From: Paraburkholderia flava
GTDB taxonomy: Bacteria > Pseudomonadota > Gammaproteobacteria > Burkholderiales > Burkholderiaceae
Reading direction: 5' to 3'
Assembly: GCF_004359985.1 (NCBI RefSeq)
Contig: NZ_SMRO01000001.1
Coordinates: forward strand, 1,240,001 to 1,304,000
Length of the DNA stretch: 64,000 nucleotides
Position numbers and translations under genes: made by a program. Within the stretch, counting starts at the first letter, position 1, and each line of letters starts with the position of its first letter. The notes under the pieces are model-generated. The model searched no databases. It was not told the origin of the DNA and saw only the letters and a program-made list of their open reading frames with translations. Positions 16,995 to 25,717 of this stretch are shown in pieces.

Positions 16995-18392
16995 CTATTC
17001 GTGCACCGTCTGCGCGGTTGCAGCGGTATGCGCCGCGCGATAGCGCGCGCCCGGATGCGGTTCGGCGAGTCGCGCGCCGCCGCCATGCAATTTCTCGCGC
17101 AACGTGCCGGGCGCGTAATCGGTCTTGTACACGCCGCGTCGCTGCAACTCCGGCACCACGAGGTCGACGAAATCGCTGAAGGTCTCGTGCGTCAGCGCAT
17201 ACGCAAGGTTGAAACCGTCGACGTCCGTCTCGTCCACCCACGACTGCAATTCGTCCGCGATTTCCTGCGGATCGCCAACCGACAACGGCCCCAACCCGCC
17301 AATGCCACCCCACTTCGCGATCTCGCGCACAGTCCATACGCGCGTCGGATCAGCGCTCGACAGCGCCTCGACCGCGGACTGCACTGCATTGCTTTCGATA
17401 TGCCGCAACGGCTCATCGAGCGCGTACTTCGACAGATCGATGCCGGTCCAGCCGGACATCAGCGCAAGCGCGCCCTCGTCGCTCGCATAGCGGCGATAGT
17501 CCGCGTGTTTCGCGTGCGCGTCTGCCGACGTCTTGCCGGTAATCACCGTATGCAGGTTGAAGATCAACACGTCGTGCGGATCACGGCCGAACGACTTCAC
17601 GCGCGCGCGAATATCGGCGACGAAATTCTTCAGGATCGTGCGCGACGGTGCCGCGATGAAGATGCATTCCGCGTGCTGCGCGGCGAAGTCCTTGCCGCGT
17701 TTCGACGCGCCCGCCTGATACAGCACCGGCGTACGCTGCGGCGACGGCTCGCACAGGTGGATGCCCGGCACGTCGAAGTACGTGCCGTGGTGATCGATTG
17801 GATGCACCTTCGACGGCTCGGTAAACACGCGACGCTCGACATCGCGCACCACCGCATCGTCTTCCCACGACGACTCCCACAGCTTGTAGCAGACGTCGAG
17901 GTATTCGTCGGCAAGCGCATAGCGTTCGTCGTGATTCGCCTGGCTCGGCAAACCGATGTTGCGCGCGGCGCTGTCGAGATACGACGTGACGATGTTCCAG
18001 CCCACACGTCCGCCGGTCAGATGATCGAGTGTCGACATGCGACGAGCGAATGGGTACGGATGCTCGTACGACAGCGAGCACGTCACGCCGAAGCCGAGAT
18101 GCTCGGTCACGTTCGCCATCGCGGAGACGAGCAGGACCGGATCGTTGACGGGCACCTGTGCGGCCTGGCGGATTGCCGCGTCGCCGCTGCCCTGGAACAC
18201 GTCGTAGATGCCCAGCACGTCCGCGATAAACAGACCATCGAACTTGCCGCGTTCGAGCAGCTTCGCGAGGCTCGTCCAGTAGTCGAGATGTTTGTAGCGC
18301 CACGACGTGTCGCGTGGATGCGCCCACAAGCCGGGCGATTGATGGCCCACGCAGTTCATGTCGAACGCGTTGAGGCGGATCTGTCGGGTCAT
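16995..18392 (-). CDS. LLM-class flavin-dependent monooxygenase, NtaA/SnaA/DszA family
   Basis: 465-aa TIM-barrel monooxygenase that would use reduced FMN supplied by a separate reductase. Family marks are FDGLFIADVLGIYD, GFGVTCSLSYEHPYPFARRMSTLDHLTGGRVGWNIVTSYLDSAARNIG, and PVLYQAGASKRGKDFAAQHAECIFIAAPS. Relatives cleave C-S or C-N bonds (DszA on dibenzothiophene sulfone, NtaA on nitrilotriacetate, sulfur-scavenging members). The position after two SfnB-type genes points to desulfurisation of an organosulfur compound. The C-terminal about 30 residues are low in complexity. No flavin reductase gene is adjacent. Confidence 0.9.
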   Translation of the reverse strand: MTRQIRLNAFDMNCVGHQSPGLWAHPRDTSWRYKHLDYWTSLAKLLERGKFDGLFIADVLGIYDVFQGSGDAAIRQAAQVPVNDPVLLVSAMANVTEHLGFGVTCSLSYEHPYPFARRMSTLDHLTGGRVGWNIVTSYLDSAARNIGLPSQANHDERYALADEYLDVCYKLWESSWEDDAVVRDVERRVFTEPSKVHPIDHHGTYFDVPGIHLCEPSPQRTPVLYQAGASKRGKDFAAQHAECIFIAAPSRTILKNFVADIRARVKSFGRDPHDVLIFNLHTVITGKTSADAHAKHADYRRYASDEGALALMSGWTGIDLSKYALDEPLRHIESNAVQSAVEALSSADPTRVWTVREIAKWGGIGGLGPLSVGDPQEIADELQSWVDETDVDGFNLAYALTHETFSDFVDLVVPELQRRGVYKTDYAPGTLREKLHGGGARLAEPHPGARYRAAHTAATAQTVHE

Positions 18393-18423
18393 TGTTGAAA
18401 TCCTGGCCGCGTTTTAGACTGCA

Positions 18424-19644
18424 TCACAACGCACCGTGACGCGGCGGCAGCGTGTCGTTCAGATAGTAGTTGCCGATCGCGATGTACTTCCAGCGCACCG
18501 GATCGTGCAGCGTATGCGTGCGCGCGTTACGCCAGTGGCGATCGAGATTGTGTTCGGCGAGCGTCGCCTGCGTGCCCGCGAGTTCGAGCAAACGAGTCGA
18601 CGCCTGCAATGCTATTTCGGTCGTTGCCGCACGCGCCTGCGCGACCGCGATCGACGCGGCTGCCACCGTCTGCTCGTCGGAATGCGCGGCGGCGGCATCG
18701 ACGCTGCGGCCCGCGCGCTCGACGAGCGCATCGGCTGCTTGCAGTTGCAGCGCGAGCTTGCCGAACAGTTCGAGTGTCAACGGGTCGTCGCCTGCACGTT
18801 CGACACCGCTGTCGATCCACGGCCGCGAGCGCTCGCGCACGAAACTGCGCGCATCCGCGAACGCCGCGCGTGCGATGCCGAGATCGACGGCTGCGTGAAT
18901 CAGTTGGCCGAGTGGGCCGACCGTCGTCGGACGTGCATCGAACGCCGCGCTATACGGCACCACGGCCGACGCCTCGACGTACACGTTGTCGAGCGTCGTC
19001 GTGCCGCTGCCGGTCGTACGCTGACCGAAACCCGACCAGTCGTCGACAACCGATAACCCCGGTGCATCGGCCGGCGTGAATGCGACGTACAGCGTGTCGT
19101 CGGCCGCTTTCGCGACCACCGGAATCCATTGCGCGAACAGTGCACCGGTCGAATAGAACTTCGTCCCGTTCAGCCGGAAACCGGAGCCGTCCGGCGTGAG
19201 CGTCGTGCGATAGTCACGCACGGTTTTCGTGCCGCGCTCAGACAGCGCGTTGCCAAAGCGGTCGCCGGCTAATGCTCGTTCGAAGTAGAACGCCTGCTGT
19301 TCGTGCGTGCCGTTCACGCGCAGCACGTCGAGCATGAAGAAGTGGTTCTGCGGAATCTGCCCCAATGCGGGATCGGCCGCGGAGATGATCGCGGTCACTT
19401 CGGCCAACGTCGCGAACGAGACCTGCGCGCCGCCAAATTGGCGCGGCACCGCGATGCCCCACAGCCCGCTCGCGGAATACGCGTCGATTTCGTCGAACGG
19501 CAGGCGGCGTTCGCGATCGCGCTGCGACGCACCTTGCGCGAACACGGGTGCGAGCGAGCGCGCAACGTCGAGCGCGTGCTGGTCGTTTTCGATTCGCGCC
19601 GCTCGTTGATTCGGATGAGAGACCGGTTGTGGCAATGCGCTCAT
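18424..19644 (-). CDS. SfnB-type sulfur-acquisition flavoprotein (acyl-CoA dehydrogenase fold), copy 2
   Basis: 406-aa protein of the acyl-CoA-dehydrogenase/DszC fold. ALGQIPQNHFFMLDVLRVNG, GTKFYSTGALFAQWIPVVA, DDWSGFGQRTTGSGTTTLDNV and the C-terminal HNLDRHWRNARTHTLHDPVRWKY are typical of SfnB, a sulfone-utilisation protein of pseudomonads. It is predicted to oxygenate or dehydrogenate an organosulfur substrate with flavin. It starts 4 bp after the stop of a paralogue and is followed after 31 bp by the DszA-like gene. A C-terminal block of 34 residues is identical to that of the paralogue. Confidence 0.88.
   Translation of the reverse strand: MSALPQPVSHPNQRAARIENDQHALDVARSLAPVFAQGASQRDRERRLPFDEIDAYSASGLWGIAVPRQFGGAQVSFATLAEVTAIISAADPALGQIPQNHFFMLDVLRVNGTHEQQAFYFERALAGDRFGNALSERGTKTVRDYRTTLTPDGSGFRLNGTKFYSTGALFAQWIPVVAKAADDTLYVAFTPADAPGLSVVDDWSGFGQRTTGSGTTTLDNVYVEASAVVPYSAAFDARPTTVGPLGQLIHAAVDLGIARAAFADARSFVRERSRPWIDSGVERAGDDPLTLELFGKLALQLQAADALVERAGRSVDAAAAHSDEQTVAAASIAVAQARAATTEIALQASTRLLELAGTQATLAEHNLDRHWRNARTHTLHDPVRWKYIAIGNYYLNDTLPPRHGAL
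18485..18525 (-). repeat. 41-bp exact repeat shared by the tandem SfnB-type genes (copy in the second gene)
   Basis: This stretch is identical to 19710-19750 and lies in the codons for the conserved HWRNARTHTLHDPVRWK region. Exact DNA identity beyond protein constraint suggests recent duplication or gene conversion. Confidence 0.8.
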
Positions 19645-19648
19645 GACG

Positions 19649-20866
19649 TCAATTCCACGGATGACGCGCCGGTTTGACGCCGTTCAGATAGTAGTTACCG
19701 ACGAGGTGATACTTCCAGCGCACCGGATCGTGCAGCGTATGCGTGCGCGCATTGCGCCAGTGACGATCGAGGTTGTGCTCGGCGAGCGTCGCCTGCGTGC
19801 CGGCCAGTTCGAACAGTTTCTCGCTGGCTAACAGTGCGATTTCCGTGGTCAGCACTTTCGCTTCGCCAACTGCAACCGATGCGCGCGCGACGTCGTCTTC
19901 GCTCGTATCGGACTGCGCGGCAATTTCGTCGAGTACGCGTGCCGCACGTTCGAGCAATGCGTCGGCCGCATGCAACTGGATGTGCAGGTGACCGATCTCA
20001 CGCACCGTCAGCGGATCGTCGCTTGCACGCTCGACCTTGCTGTCGATCCACGGTCGCGAGCGCGTGCGGACGAACGTCAACGTGTCGTCGATCGCCGCGC
20101 GTGCGATGCCCGCATCGATGGCTGCCTGAATGATCTGCGAGATCGGGCCGTTCAGCGTCGGAAAATCCGACACGCGATGCGCGGGGAACACATGCGATGC
20201 GGGAATGCGTACGTTGTCCAGCACGACGGTGCCGCTCGCGGTCGTGCGCTGGCCGAAGCCCGACCAGTCGTCGATCACCGACAGGCCCGGCGTGCCCTTC
20301 GGAATATAGGCAAGCCAGCCCTTGCGATCGTCGTCGAGTCCAAGCACCGGCACGTAGTGCGCGAATAGTGCACCGGTCGAATAGAACTTGGTGCCGTCCA
20401 CGACGTATTGATCACCGTCGCGTCGCACGCGCGTCTTCAGATCGAGCACGTGTTTCGTGCCTTTTTCGGAGAAGCCGTTACCGAAGCGCCGGCCGTTCAG
20501 AATTTCGCCCAAGAAGAAACGCTTCTGTTCATCGGTGCCGGTCAGCGCGATCACGTCGACGAGACCGTAGTGGTTCTGCGGCAGTTGTCCGAGCGAAGGG
20601 TCCGCAGCCGCGATGATCTTGACGACCTCGGTCAGCGTAACGAACGACACACCCGCGCCGCCGTATGCCTTCGGTACTGTGATCGCCCACAGGCCCGACT
20701 GCGAAAACCACTCGATTTCCTCATACGGCAAACGGCGTTCGCGATCGCGTACTGCCGCGTCTTTCACGAGTCGCTGCGCGAGCGTGTGTGCTGCTGCGAT
20801 AGCGCCGGCATCGTCTGCAATGACGTGAGTCGGTTGCGACAAAGCCGCTTCGTCGTGCTCGGCCAT
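19649..20866 (-). CDS. SfnB-type sulfur-acquisition flavoprotein (acyl-CoA dehydrogenase fold), copy 1
   Basis: 405 aa from MAEHDEA, chosen because GGAGA lies 6 bp upstream; an in-frame ATG 30 bp earlier lacks this. It has the same fold as its downstream paralogue, with SLGQLPQNHYGLVDVIALTG, FGNGFSEKGTKHVLDLKTRV, GTKFYSTGALFAHYVPVLG and DDWSGFGQRTTASGTVVLDNV. It is the first gene of the four-gene sulfur operon (two SfnB-like proteins, DszA-like monooxygenase, binding protein). The two copies may form a heteromer or act on different substrates. Confidence 0.88.
   Translation of the reverse strand: MAEHDEAALSQPTHVIADDAGAIAAAHTLAQRLVKDAAVRDRERRLPYEEIEWFSQSGLWAITVPKAYGGAGVSFVTLTEVVKIIAAADPSLGQLPQNHYGLVDVIALTGTDEQKRFFLGEILNGRRFGNGFSEKGTKHVLDLKTRVRRDGDQYVVDGTKFYSTGALFAHYVPVLGLDDDRKGWLAYIPKGTPGLSVIDDWSGFGQRTTASGTVVLDNVRIPASHVFPAHRVSDFPTLNGPISQIIQAAIDAGIARAAIDDTLTFVRTRSRPWIDSKVERASDDPLTVREIGHLHIQLHAADALLERAARVLDEIAAQSDTSEDDVARASVAVGEAKVLTTEIALLASEKLFELAGTQATLAEHNLDRHWRNARTHTLHDPVRWKYHLVGNYYLNGVKPARHPWN
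19710..19750 (-). repeat. 41-bp exact repeat shared by the tandem SfnB-type genes (copy in the first gene)
   Basis: This copy is identical to 18485-18525, about 1.2 kb away in direct orientation. Recombination between the copies would fuse the two genes into one. Confidence 0.8.
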
Positions 20867-21035
20867 GCGAATCTCCGCTGTAGTGACTGTGCGCACAATC
20901 TATCAACGGGAATCGCGAGCGCAAACCAAACGTTTCCGCAATGAATATTCCTGGTACGGGGAAGGCGGTGCGCGATGGGTGTCGTTCGATACGACAGGCG
21001 AAGCACGCGCACCGAAGCAAAGATTCAGGGAGACG

Positions 21036-21073
21036 AAAAAAAACCGCACGCGTATATCACGCGTGCGGTTTTT
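21036..21073 (-). terminator. Rho-independent terminator of the second porin gene
   Basis: A 10-bp stem CCGCACGCGT / ACGCGTGCGG with a 5-nt loop is flanked by eight A on one side and five T on the other. On the minus strand the hairpin is followed by eight T, directly after the porin stop. Confidence 0.92.
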
Positions 21074-21117
21074 CAGACGCTGCAACAGCAAGCCCCGGCA
21101 CCTGGCCGGGCACCCGA

Positions 21118-22209
21118 TCAGAAGATGTTGCGCAGACCGATCGCGACGCCGGTCTGGTTGTTGCGGCCCGGGTAGTCGGCGAGATACGCGCCGTTGCCGC
21201 GGGTGAAGTCGACCGTGCCATACACTTCGGTGCGCTTCGACAGCGAGTATTCGGCGAGTACCGTCGCCGAATAGTTGACGCCGACGCCGAGCGAGCCGTC
21301 GAGCTTCGCGGCGTTACGCGCGTGACCGTAATAGCCGGCCACCGTGATCGCGAGCGGTGCCGCGGCCTGCCACGTCGAGCCGACGTAGAAGTTGTCGTCG
21401 ATGCGGTTCGGGCTCGCGTTCGCGGGCAGGAGCACCGGCGCACCACTCTGCTGCTCGGCGAAATCGGCAGTGCCGGTGTTGTCCTGCGAATGCAGCCAGC
21501 CTGCCATTACCTTCAACGTCGGCGTGAACGTATAGACCGTGCTGACGTTCACGATGTTGAACTTCTTGCCTGCGACGTCGTTCTGCTGGAAGCCCACGTC
21601 TGCCGACAGCGGGCCGAACGCGTACGACGCAGTCAGGCCGTACATGCTGTTCTCGCCGGTGCTGCCCGCGACGCCACCGAAGCCGTACATGCCTTCAATG
21701 TGCAGGCCACCAAACTGACCGGTGTACTTGACGGAGCTATTGGTGAACAGGAACGGGCCGACCGGGTTGTACGCCCAGCTGTCCTGCCAGAAGTCGGCGA
21801 CGGTCAGCGGGTCATAGATGTTGCCCATCACATCGAAGAACGGCGTCTGCTGACGACCGAAAGTCAGTGCGCCGTACTTGTCGTTCGACAGTCCGACGTA
21901 AGCATTACGCTGGAAAAGCGTGTTGTTGCTGTTGTCGAGCTTGCCGGACCAGAGCTGGAACTGGTTCTCCAACTTGAAGATCACCGACGTTCCGCCGCCG
22001 ATATCTTCGCTGCCCTTCAAGCCCCAGCGACTCGGCGTCTCGACGCCCGGGCCCATCGCAATCTGGCTGTCGTTCTTCGAATTGGCATTGGTCAGGTAAC
22101 GGACGCTCGTATCGACGAGACCGTACAACGTCACTGAACTCTGTGCAAAAGCGGATTGGGCGGAGAGGGTAAGCATGGCGACGCCGAGCGCCGCGGTGGT
22201 CTTTTTCAT
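21118..22209 (-). CDS. Trimeric outer-membrane porin (OmpC/Gram-negative porin family)
   Basis: 363 aa from MKKTTAALGVAMLTLSAQSAFA, a clear signal peptide; GGGGAC lies 7 bp upstream, so later ATG 22209 is preferred over the in-frame ATGs at 22221 and 22266. The mature protein begins QSSVTLYGLVDTSVRYLTN and ends with the assembly Phe (LRNIF). It is transcribed alone, between the sulfur operon and metE, with a strong terminator downstream. Confidence 0.94.
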   Translation of the reverse strand: MKKTTAALGVAMLTLSAQSAFAQSSVTLYGLVDTSVRYLTNANSKNDSQIAMGPGVETPSRWGLKGSEDIGGGTSVIFKLENQFQLWSGKLDNSNNTLFQRNAYVGLSNDKYGALTFGRQQTPFFDVMGNIYDPLTVADFWQDSWAYNPVGPFLFTNSSVKYTGQFGGLHIEGMYGFGGVAGSTGENSMYGLTASYAFGPLSADVGFQQNDVAGKKFNIVNVSTVYTFTPTLKVMAGWLHSQDNTGTADFAEQQSGAPVLLPANASPNRIDDNFYVGSTWQAAAPLAITVAGYYGHARNAAKLDGSLGVGVNYSATVLAEYSLSKRTEVYGTVDFTRGNGAYLADYPGRNNQTGVAIGLRNIF

Positions 22210-22455
22210 TAATGTCCCCATCGTTCTGTTTGAACCATCAGTACGCACAGGCCTGTGCGTCTGCATTGTCGAGAAATTCGATGCGCCGGTTTCCCCAGTT
22301 GATCACCGAAGAACCGGCTCACGAAGTGACGCGATGATATTTCCGACAATTTAATCGTTCGATGAATTCTTACCGTGTGTTGCCCGACTGCAACATGGAG
22401 TTGACTTCCGGGCTCGCACTCAAGAACGACGGTTCATCGCAGTTCGATGAGGTGT

Positions 22456-24750
22456 TCAGGCCGCAACCGCACTCGCCTCTTCGGCTTCGAGTTTTTGCCG
22501 CACAGCCCTTGCAGCCGCAATCATGTTGGTCAACGCGGCTTCGGTCTCCGGCCAGCCGCGTGTCTTTAGCCCGCAATCCGGGTTGACCCACAGACGCCCA
22601 GCGGGGATCACGCTGCACGCGCGCTCGAGCAGCTGCTGCATCGCAGCGACGCTGGGTATGCGCGGTGAATGCGTATCGTAGACGCCGGGACCGATGCCGT
22701 TCGGATACGCGAACGCGCCGAAGCCGTCGAGCAGTTCCATCGACGAACGCGACGTCTCAATCGTGATCACGTCCGCGTCGAGGGCCGCGATCGACGGGAG
22801 GATGTCGTTGAACTCCGAATAGCACATATGCGTGTGAATCTGCGTCGCGTCCGACACACCGCCCGCCGCGATCCTGAACGCACGTGTCGCCCATTCGAGG
22901 TACGTCGCCCAGCCATCCTTGCGCAACGGCAAGCCTTCGCGAAACGCGGGCTCGTCGATCTGGATGATGCGGATGCCGGCTTTCTCGAGGTCGACGACCT
23001 CGTCGCGGATGACCAGCGCGAGTTGCAGTGCCGTCGTGGAGCGCGGCTGGTCGTCGCGCACGAACGACCATTCGAGCATCGTCACGGGGCCGGTGAGCAC
23101 GCCTTTCAGCAAACGGTCCGTCAGCGATTGTGCGTAACACGCGGCATCGACGATCATCGGTTCGGGCCGATAGATGTCGCCGTACACGATCGGCGGCTTC
23201 ACGCATTGCGAACCGTAGTTCTGGACCCAGCCGTTTTCCGTCGACGTGCAGCCCCACAACTTGTCGGCGAAAAACTCGATCATGTCGTTGCGTTCCACTT
23301 CGCCGTGCACGAGCACGTCGAGGCCGAGTTCTTCCTGCTTGCGCAGCACGGTGGCCGTTTCCGCGCGCATCCGTTCGAGGTAGTCGAGCGCGCTCAGTTC
23401 ACCGCGCCGGTACGCAGCACGCGCGTGGCGAATCGCCGGCGTCTGCGGGAATGAGCCGATGGTCGTGGTCGGTAGTAGCGGCAGCTTCAGCGAATGACGC
23501 TGCACGCGGTTGCGAACCTCGAACGGGCTCTTGCGTGCGACCATCGCGTCCGTGACGGTCGCGAGCCTTCTTTGCACGAGGACGTTCGTCACCGCGCTTG
23601 AAGCGCGTCGTGCGTTCAGTGCGTGGTCAGCGGCCGCAAGCTGCGGCTCGGCTGCGGCGGGATCATGCAACGCGAGCGCGATCGTGCCTATTTCATCGAG
23701 CTTTTCGGTCGCGAATGCGAGCCATGACTTCAGATCGGGATCCAGCCGCTTTTCCGATGCGAGCGTAACCGGCACATGCAGGAACGAGCACGACGGCGCG
23801 ATCCACAGACGATCGCCGCGCTCCGCATGCAACGTCTGCAGCGACTCGACGACTTCGCCGAGATCCGCACGCCAGATGTTCCTTCCATCGATCACGCCGA
23901 CCGACAGCACCTTGTCCGCGGGCAATGCATCGCGCCATGCATCGAGTTGCTGCGGTGCTCTGACCAGATCGATATGCACGCCATGAACCGGCAGTTGCGC
24001 GACGAGCGACGCGTGATTCTCGACGGTGCCGAAATACGTCGCGAGCATCACGTTGACGCCCAGCGTGCCCAGCACGTCGTAGGTCGCAGAGAACGCTTCG
24101 AGCCATTCGTCGTCGAGGTCTGCGCACAACGCGGGTTCATCGAGCTGCACCCACTCGATGCCACGTTGCTTCAACTCTTCGAGCACGCGCATGTAGCGAA
24201 CCACGAGCCTCGGCAGCAACGACAACCGGTCGAAGCCGTTCACATGACTCTTCGACAGCCACAGGTACGTGATCGGTCCGATCAGCACGGGCTTGACCGG
24301 CAGATTCAACGCAAGCGCTTCATCGATTTCTTCGAAGAACCAGTCGACCCCACCGTTGAATGTGGTCTGCGGTCCCAGCTCCGGCACGAGGTAGTGGTAG
24401 TTCGTATCGAACCACTTGGTCATTTCCATTGCCGGCTGCGCGGCGTTGCCGCGTGCCAGTTCGTAGTACTGGGCCAGCGTCAGTGTCGCGGGCTCGAAGC
24501 CGAAGCGCTCCGGCAACGCGCCGAGCAATGCGGTCAGATTCAGCATCTGGTCGTAGTACGCGAAATCGCCGACCGTCACGAAGTCGAGCCGCGCCGCGCG
24601 TTGCTGCTCCCAATGACGCGCGCGCAGATCCTTCGCCACGTTGCGCAGATCGGCGTCGCTGGATTCGCCGCGCCAGAACGATTCCTGGGCGAACTTCAGT
24701 TCGCGTTGTGCGCCGATGCGCGGAAAGCCGTGTATGTGAGTGCGAACCAT
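22456..24750 (-). CDS. metE: Cobalamin-independent methionine synthase, divergent copy
   Basis: 764 aa. It transfers a methyl group from 5-methyltetrahydropteroyltriglutamate to homocysteine, giving methionine. The zinc site is visible in the C-terminal barrel: His and Cys in [10 protein letters not shown] and Cys in [10 protein letters not shown], with Glu in VITIETSRS. The N-terminal barrel has the folate site FPRIGAQRELKFA and [18 protein letters not shown] start at MVRTHIHGFPRIG (24750), because the 30 residues read upstream are not conserved. This is the less typical of two metE genes here: it shares its promoter region with cobF and has a MetR-box-like site. Confidence 0.94.
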   Translation of the reverse strand: MVRTHIHGFPRIGAQRELKFAQESFWRGESSDADLRNVAKDLRARHWEQQRAARLDFVTVGDFAYYDQMLNLTALLGALPERFGFEPATLTLAQYYELARGNAAQPAMEMTKWFDTNYHYLVPELGPQTTFNGGVDWFFEEIDEALALNLPVKPVLIGPITYLWLSKSHVNGFDRLSLLPRLVVRYMRVLEELKQRGIEWVQLDEPALCADLDDEWLEAFSATYDVLGTLGVNVMLATYFGTVENHASLVAQLPVHGVHIDLVRAPQQLDAWRDALPADKVLSVGVIDGRNIWRADLGEVVESLQTLHAERGDRLWIAPSCSFLHVPVTLASEKRLDPDLKSWLAFATEKLDEIGTIALALHDPAAAEPQLAAADHALNARRASSAVTNVLVQRRLATVTDAMVARKSPFEVRNRVQRHSLKLPLLPTTTIGSFPQTPAIRHARAAYRRGELSALDYLERMRAETATVLRKQEELGLDVLVHGEVERNDMIEFFADKLWGCTSTENGWVQNYGSQCVKPPIVYGDIYRPEPMIVDAACYAQSLTDRLLKGVLTGPVTMLEWSFVRDDQPRSTTALQLALVIRDEVVDLEKAGIRIIQIDEPAFREGLPLRKDGWATYLEWATRAFRIAAGGVSDATQIHTHMCYSEFNDILPSIAALDADVITIETSRSSMELLDGFGAFAYPNGIGPGVYDTHSPRIPSVAAMQQLLERACSVIPAGRLWVNPDCGLKTRGWPETEAALTNMIAAARAVRQKLEAEEASAVAA

Positions 24751-24825
24751 GATGAACCCCAGACTGAAGGCAGACAGTTTGAAAGTCGCGCTATGATTCA
24801 ACAAGCGACATGTTTTCATCATCCT

Positions 24826-24840
24826 ATGAAGCGCATTCAT
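24826..24840. promoter_or_regulatory. Candidate MetR box between metE and cobF
   Basis: ATGAA-GCGCA-TTCAT is a perfect palindrome that fits the MetR consensus TGAA-N5-TTCA. It lies 75 bp upstream of this metE and 52 bp upstream of cobF. Additional half-sites occur at 24780 (TGAA), 24797 and 24815 (TTCA). Confidence 0.65.
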
Positions 24841-24892
24841 ACGAACCGTATGCCAATGCCTGCTCTCTCCGGTCGCGCTCCCAGGAATTCAA

Positions 24893-25660
24893 GTGACAAA
24901 GAAAATTCTGATCATCGGAATTGGCGCCGGCAATCCGGACTACATGACCGTGCAGGCGATTCATGCGCTGAACCAGGCCGATGTGTTCTTCGTGATGGAT
25001 AAGGGCGCCGCGAAAGAAAAGCTGATCGCGCTACGCAAGCAGATCATCGAACGGTTCGTGACCGATGACCGTTATCGGATCGTCGAAGCCACCAGCCCCG
25101 AGCGTCGACGCGACGACGTCGATTACCGCGTTGCGGTCGACGAACTGAATCGCGACAAGCAGCAGATCTTCGAACGCCTGATCTCCGACGAACTGGGCGA
25201 AGGACAGACAGGCGCGTTCCTCGTATGGGGTGATCCCTCGCTTTACGACAGCACGATTCGCATCGTCGAAACGATCGCGAAGCGCGGCACGCACACGTTC
25301 GACTATGACGTGATCCCCGGCATCAGCAGCATCCAGGCGCTTGCCGCGCAACACAGGATTCCGCTGAATCTGATCGGCCGCTCGATCGAGATAACAAACG
25401 GCCGGACGATCGCGGAAGGATTCCCGGCCAACGTCGACAGCGTGGTCGTGATGCTCGACGCGCAGAACGCGTACCGGCAGCTAGCAGACGAAGACCTCGA
25501 CATCTACTGGGGCGCCTACGTAGGCACGCCCGACGAAATCCTGATCGCCGGAAAGCTGCGCGACGTGATGGACGAAATCGAACGCGTCAGGGCAGACGCC
25601 CGCACGAAGCACGGCTGGATCATGGACACATATCTGCTGCGCAGACGCGAGCATTCGTGA
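24893..25660 (+). CDS. cobF: Precorrin-6A synthase (deacetylating)
   Basis: 255-aa SAM-dependent methyltransferase of the tetrapyrrole methylase fold. It methylates precorrin-5 at C-1 and releases the acetyl fragment, giving precorrin-6A in the aerobic cobalamin pathway. The SAM loop IIGIGAGNPDYMTVQAI, GAFLVWGDPSLYDSTIRIV and VIPGISSIQALAAQHRIPLN are diagnostic. The start is GTG with AGGA 6 bp upstream; no in-frame ATG is available. It stands alone, with no other cob genes near, and is divergent from metE, which is odd because metE serves when cobalamin is absent. Confidence 0.9.
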   Translation: MTKKILIIGIGAGNPDYMTVQAIHALNQADVFFVMDKGAAKEKLIALRKQIIERFVTDDRYRIVEATSPERRRDDVDYRVAVDELNRDKQQIFERLISDELGEGQTGAFLVWGDPSLYDSTIRIVETIAKRGTHTFDYDVIPGISSIQALAAQHRIPLNLIGRSIEITNGRTIAEGFPANVDSVVVMLDAQNAYRQLADEDLDIYWGAYVGTPDEILIAGKLRDVMDEIERVRADARTKHGWIMDTYLLRRREHS

Positions 25661-25717
25661 CGCAATGCCGTGCGCGCTCCGCGTGATAGCGAGCCGCACG
25701 GCATGCGTGTCTTCGCA

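Noticed and set aside
17001..18398. 465-aa plus-strand open frame opposite the flavin monooxygenase gene
   Set aside because: It is an antisense shadow of a high-GC gene; the protein is rich in Arg and His, has no recognisable domain, and the minus-strand gene has clear family motifs.
24751..24892. Cobalamin riboswitch between metE and cobF
   Set aside because: No B12-box-like conserved core is visible and 142 bp shared by two divergent genes leaves too little room; a MetR palindrome explains the region better.
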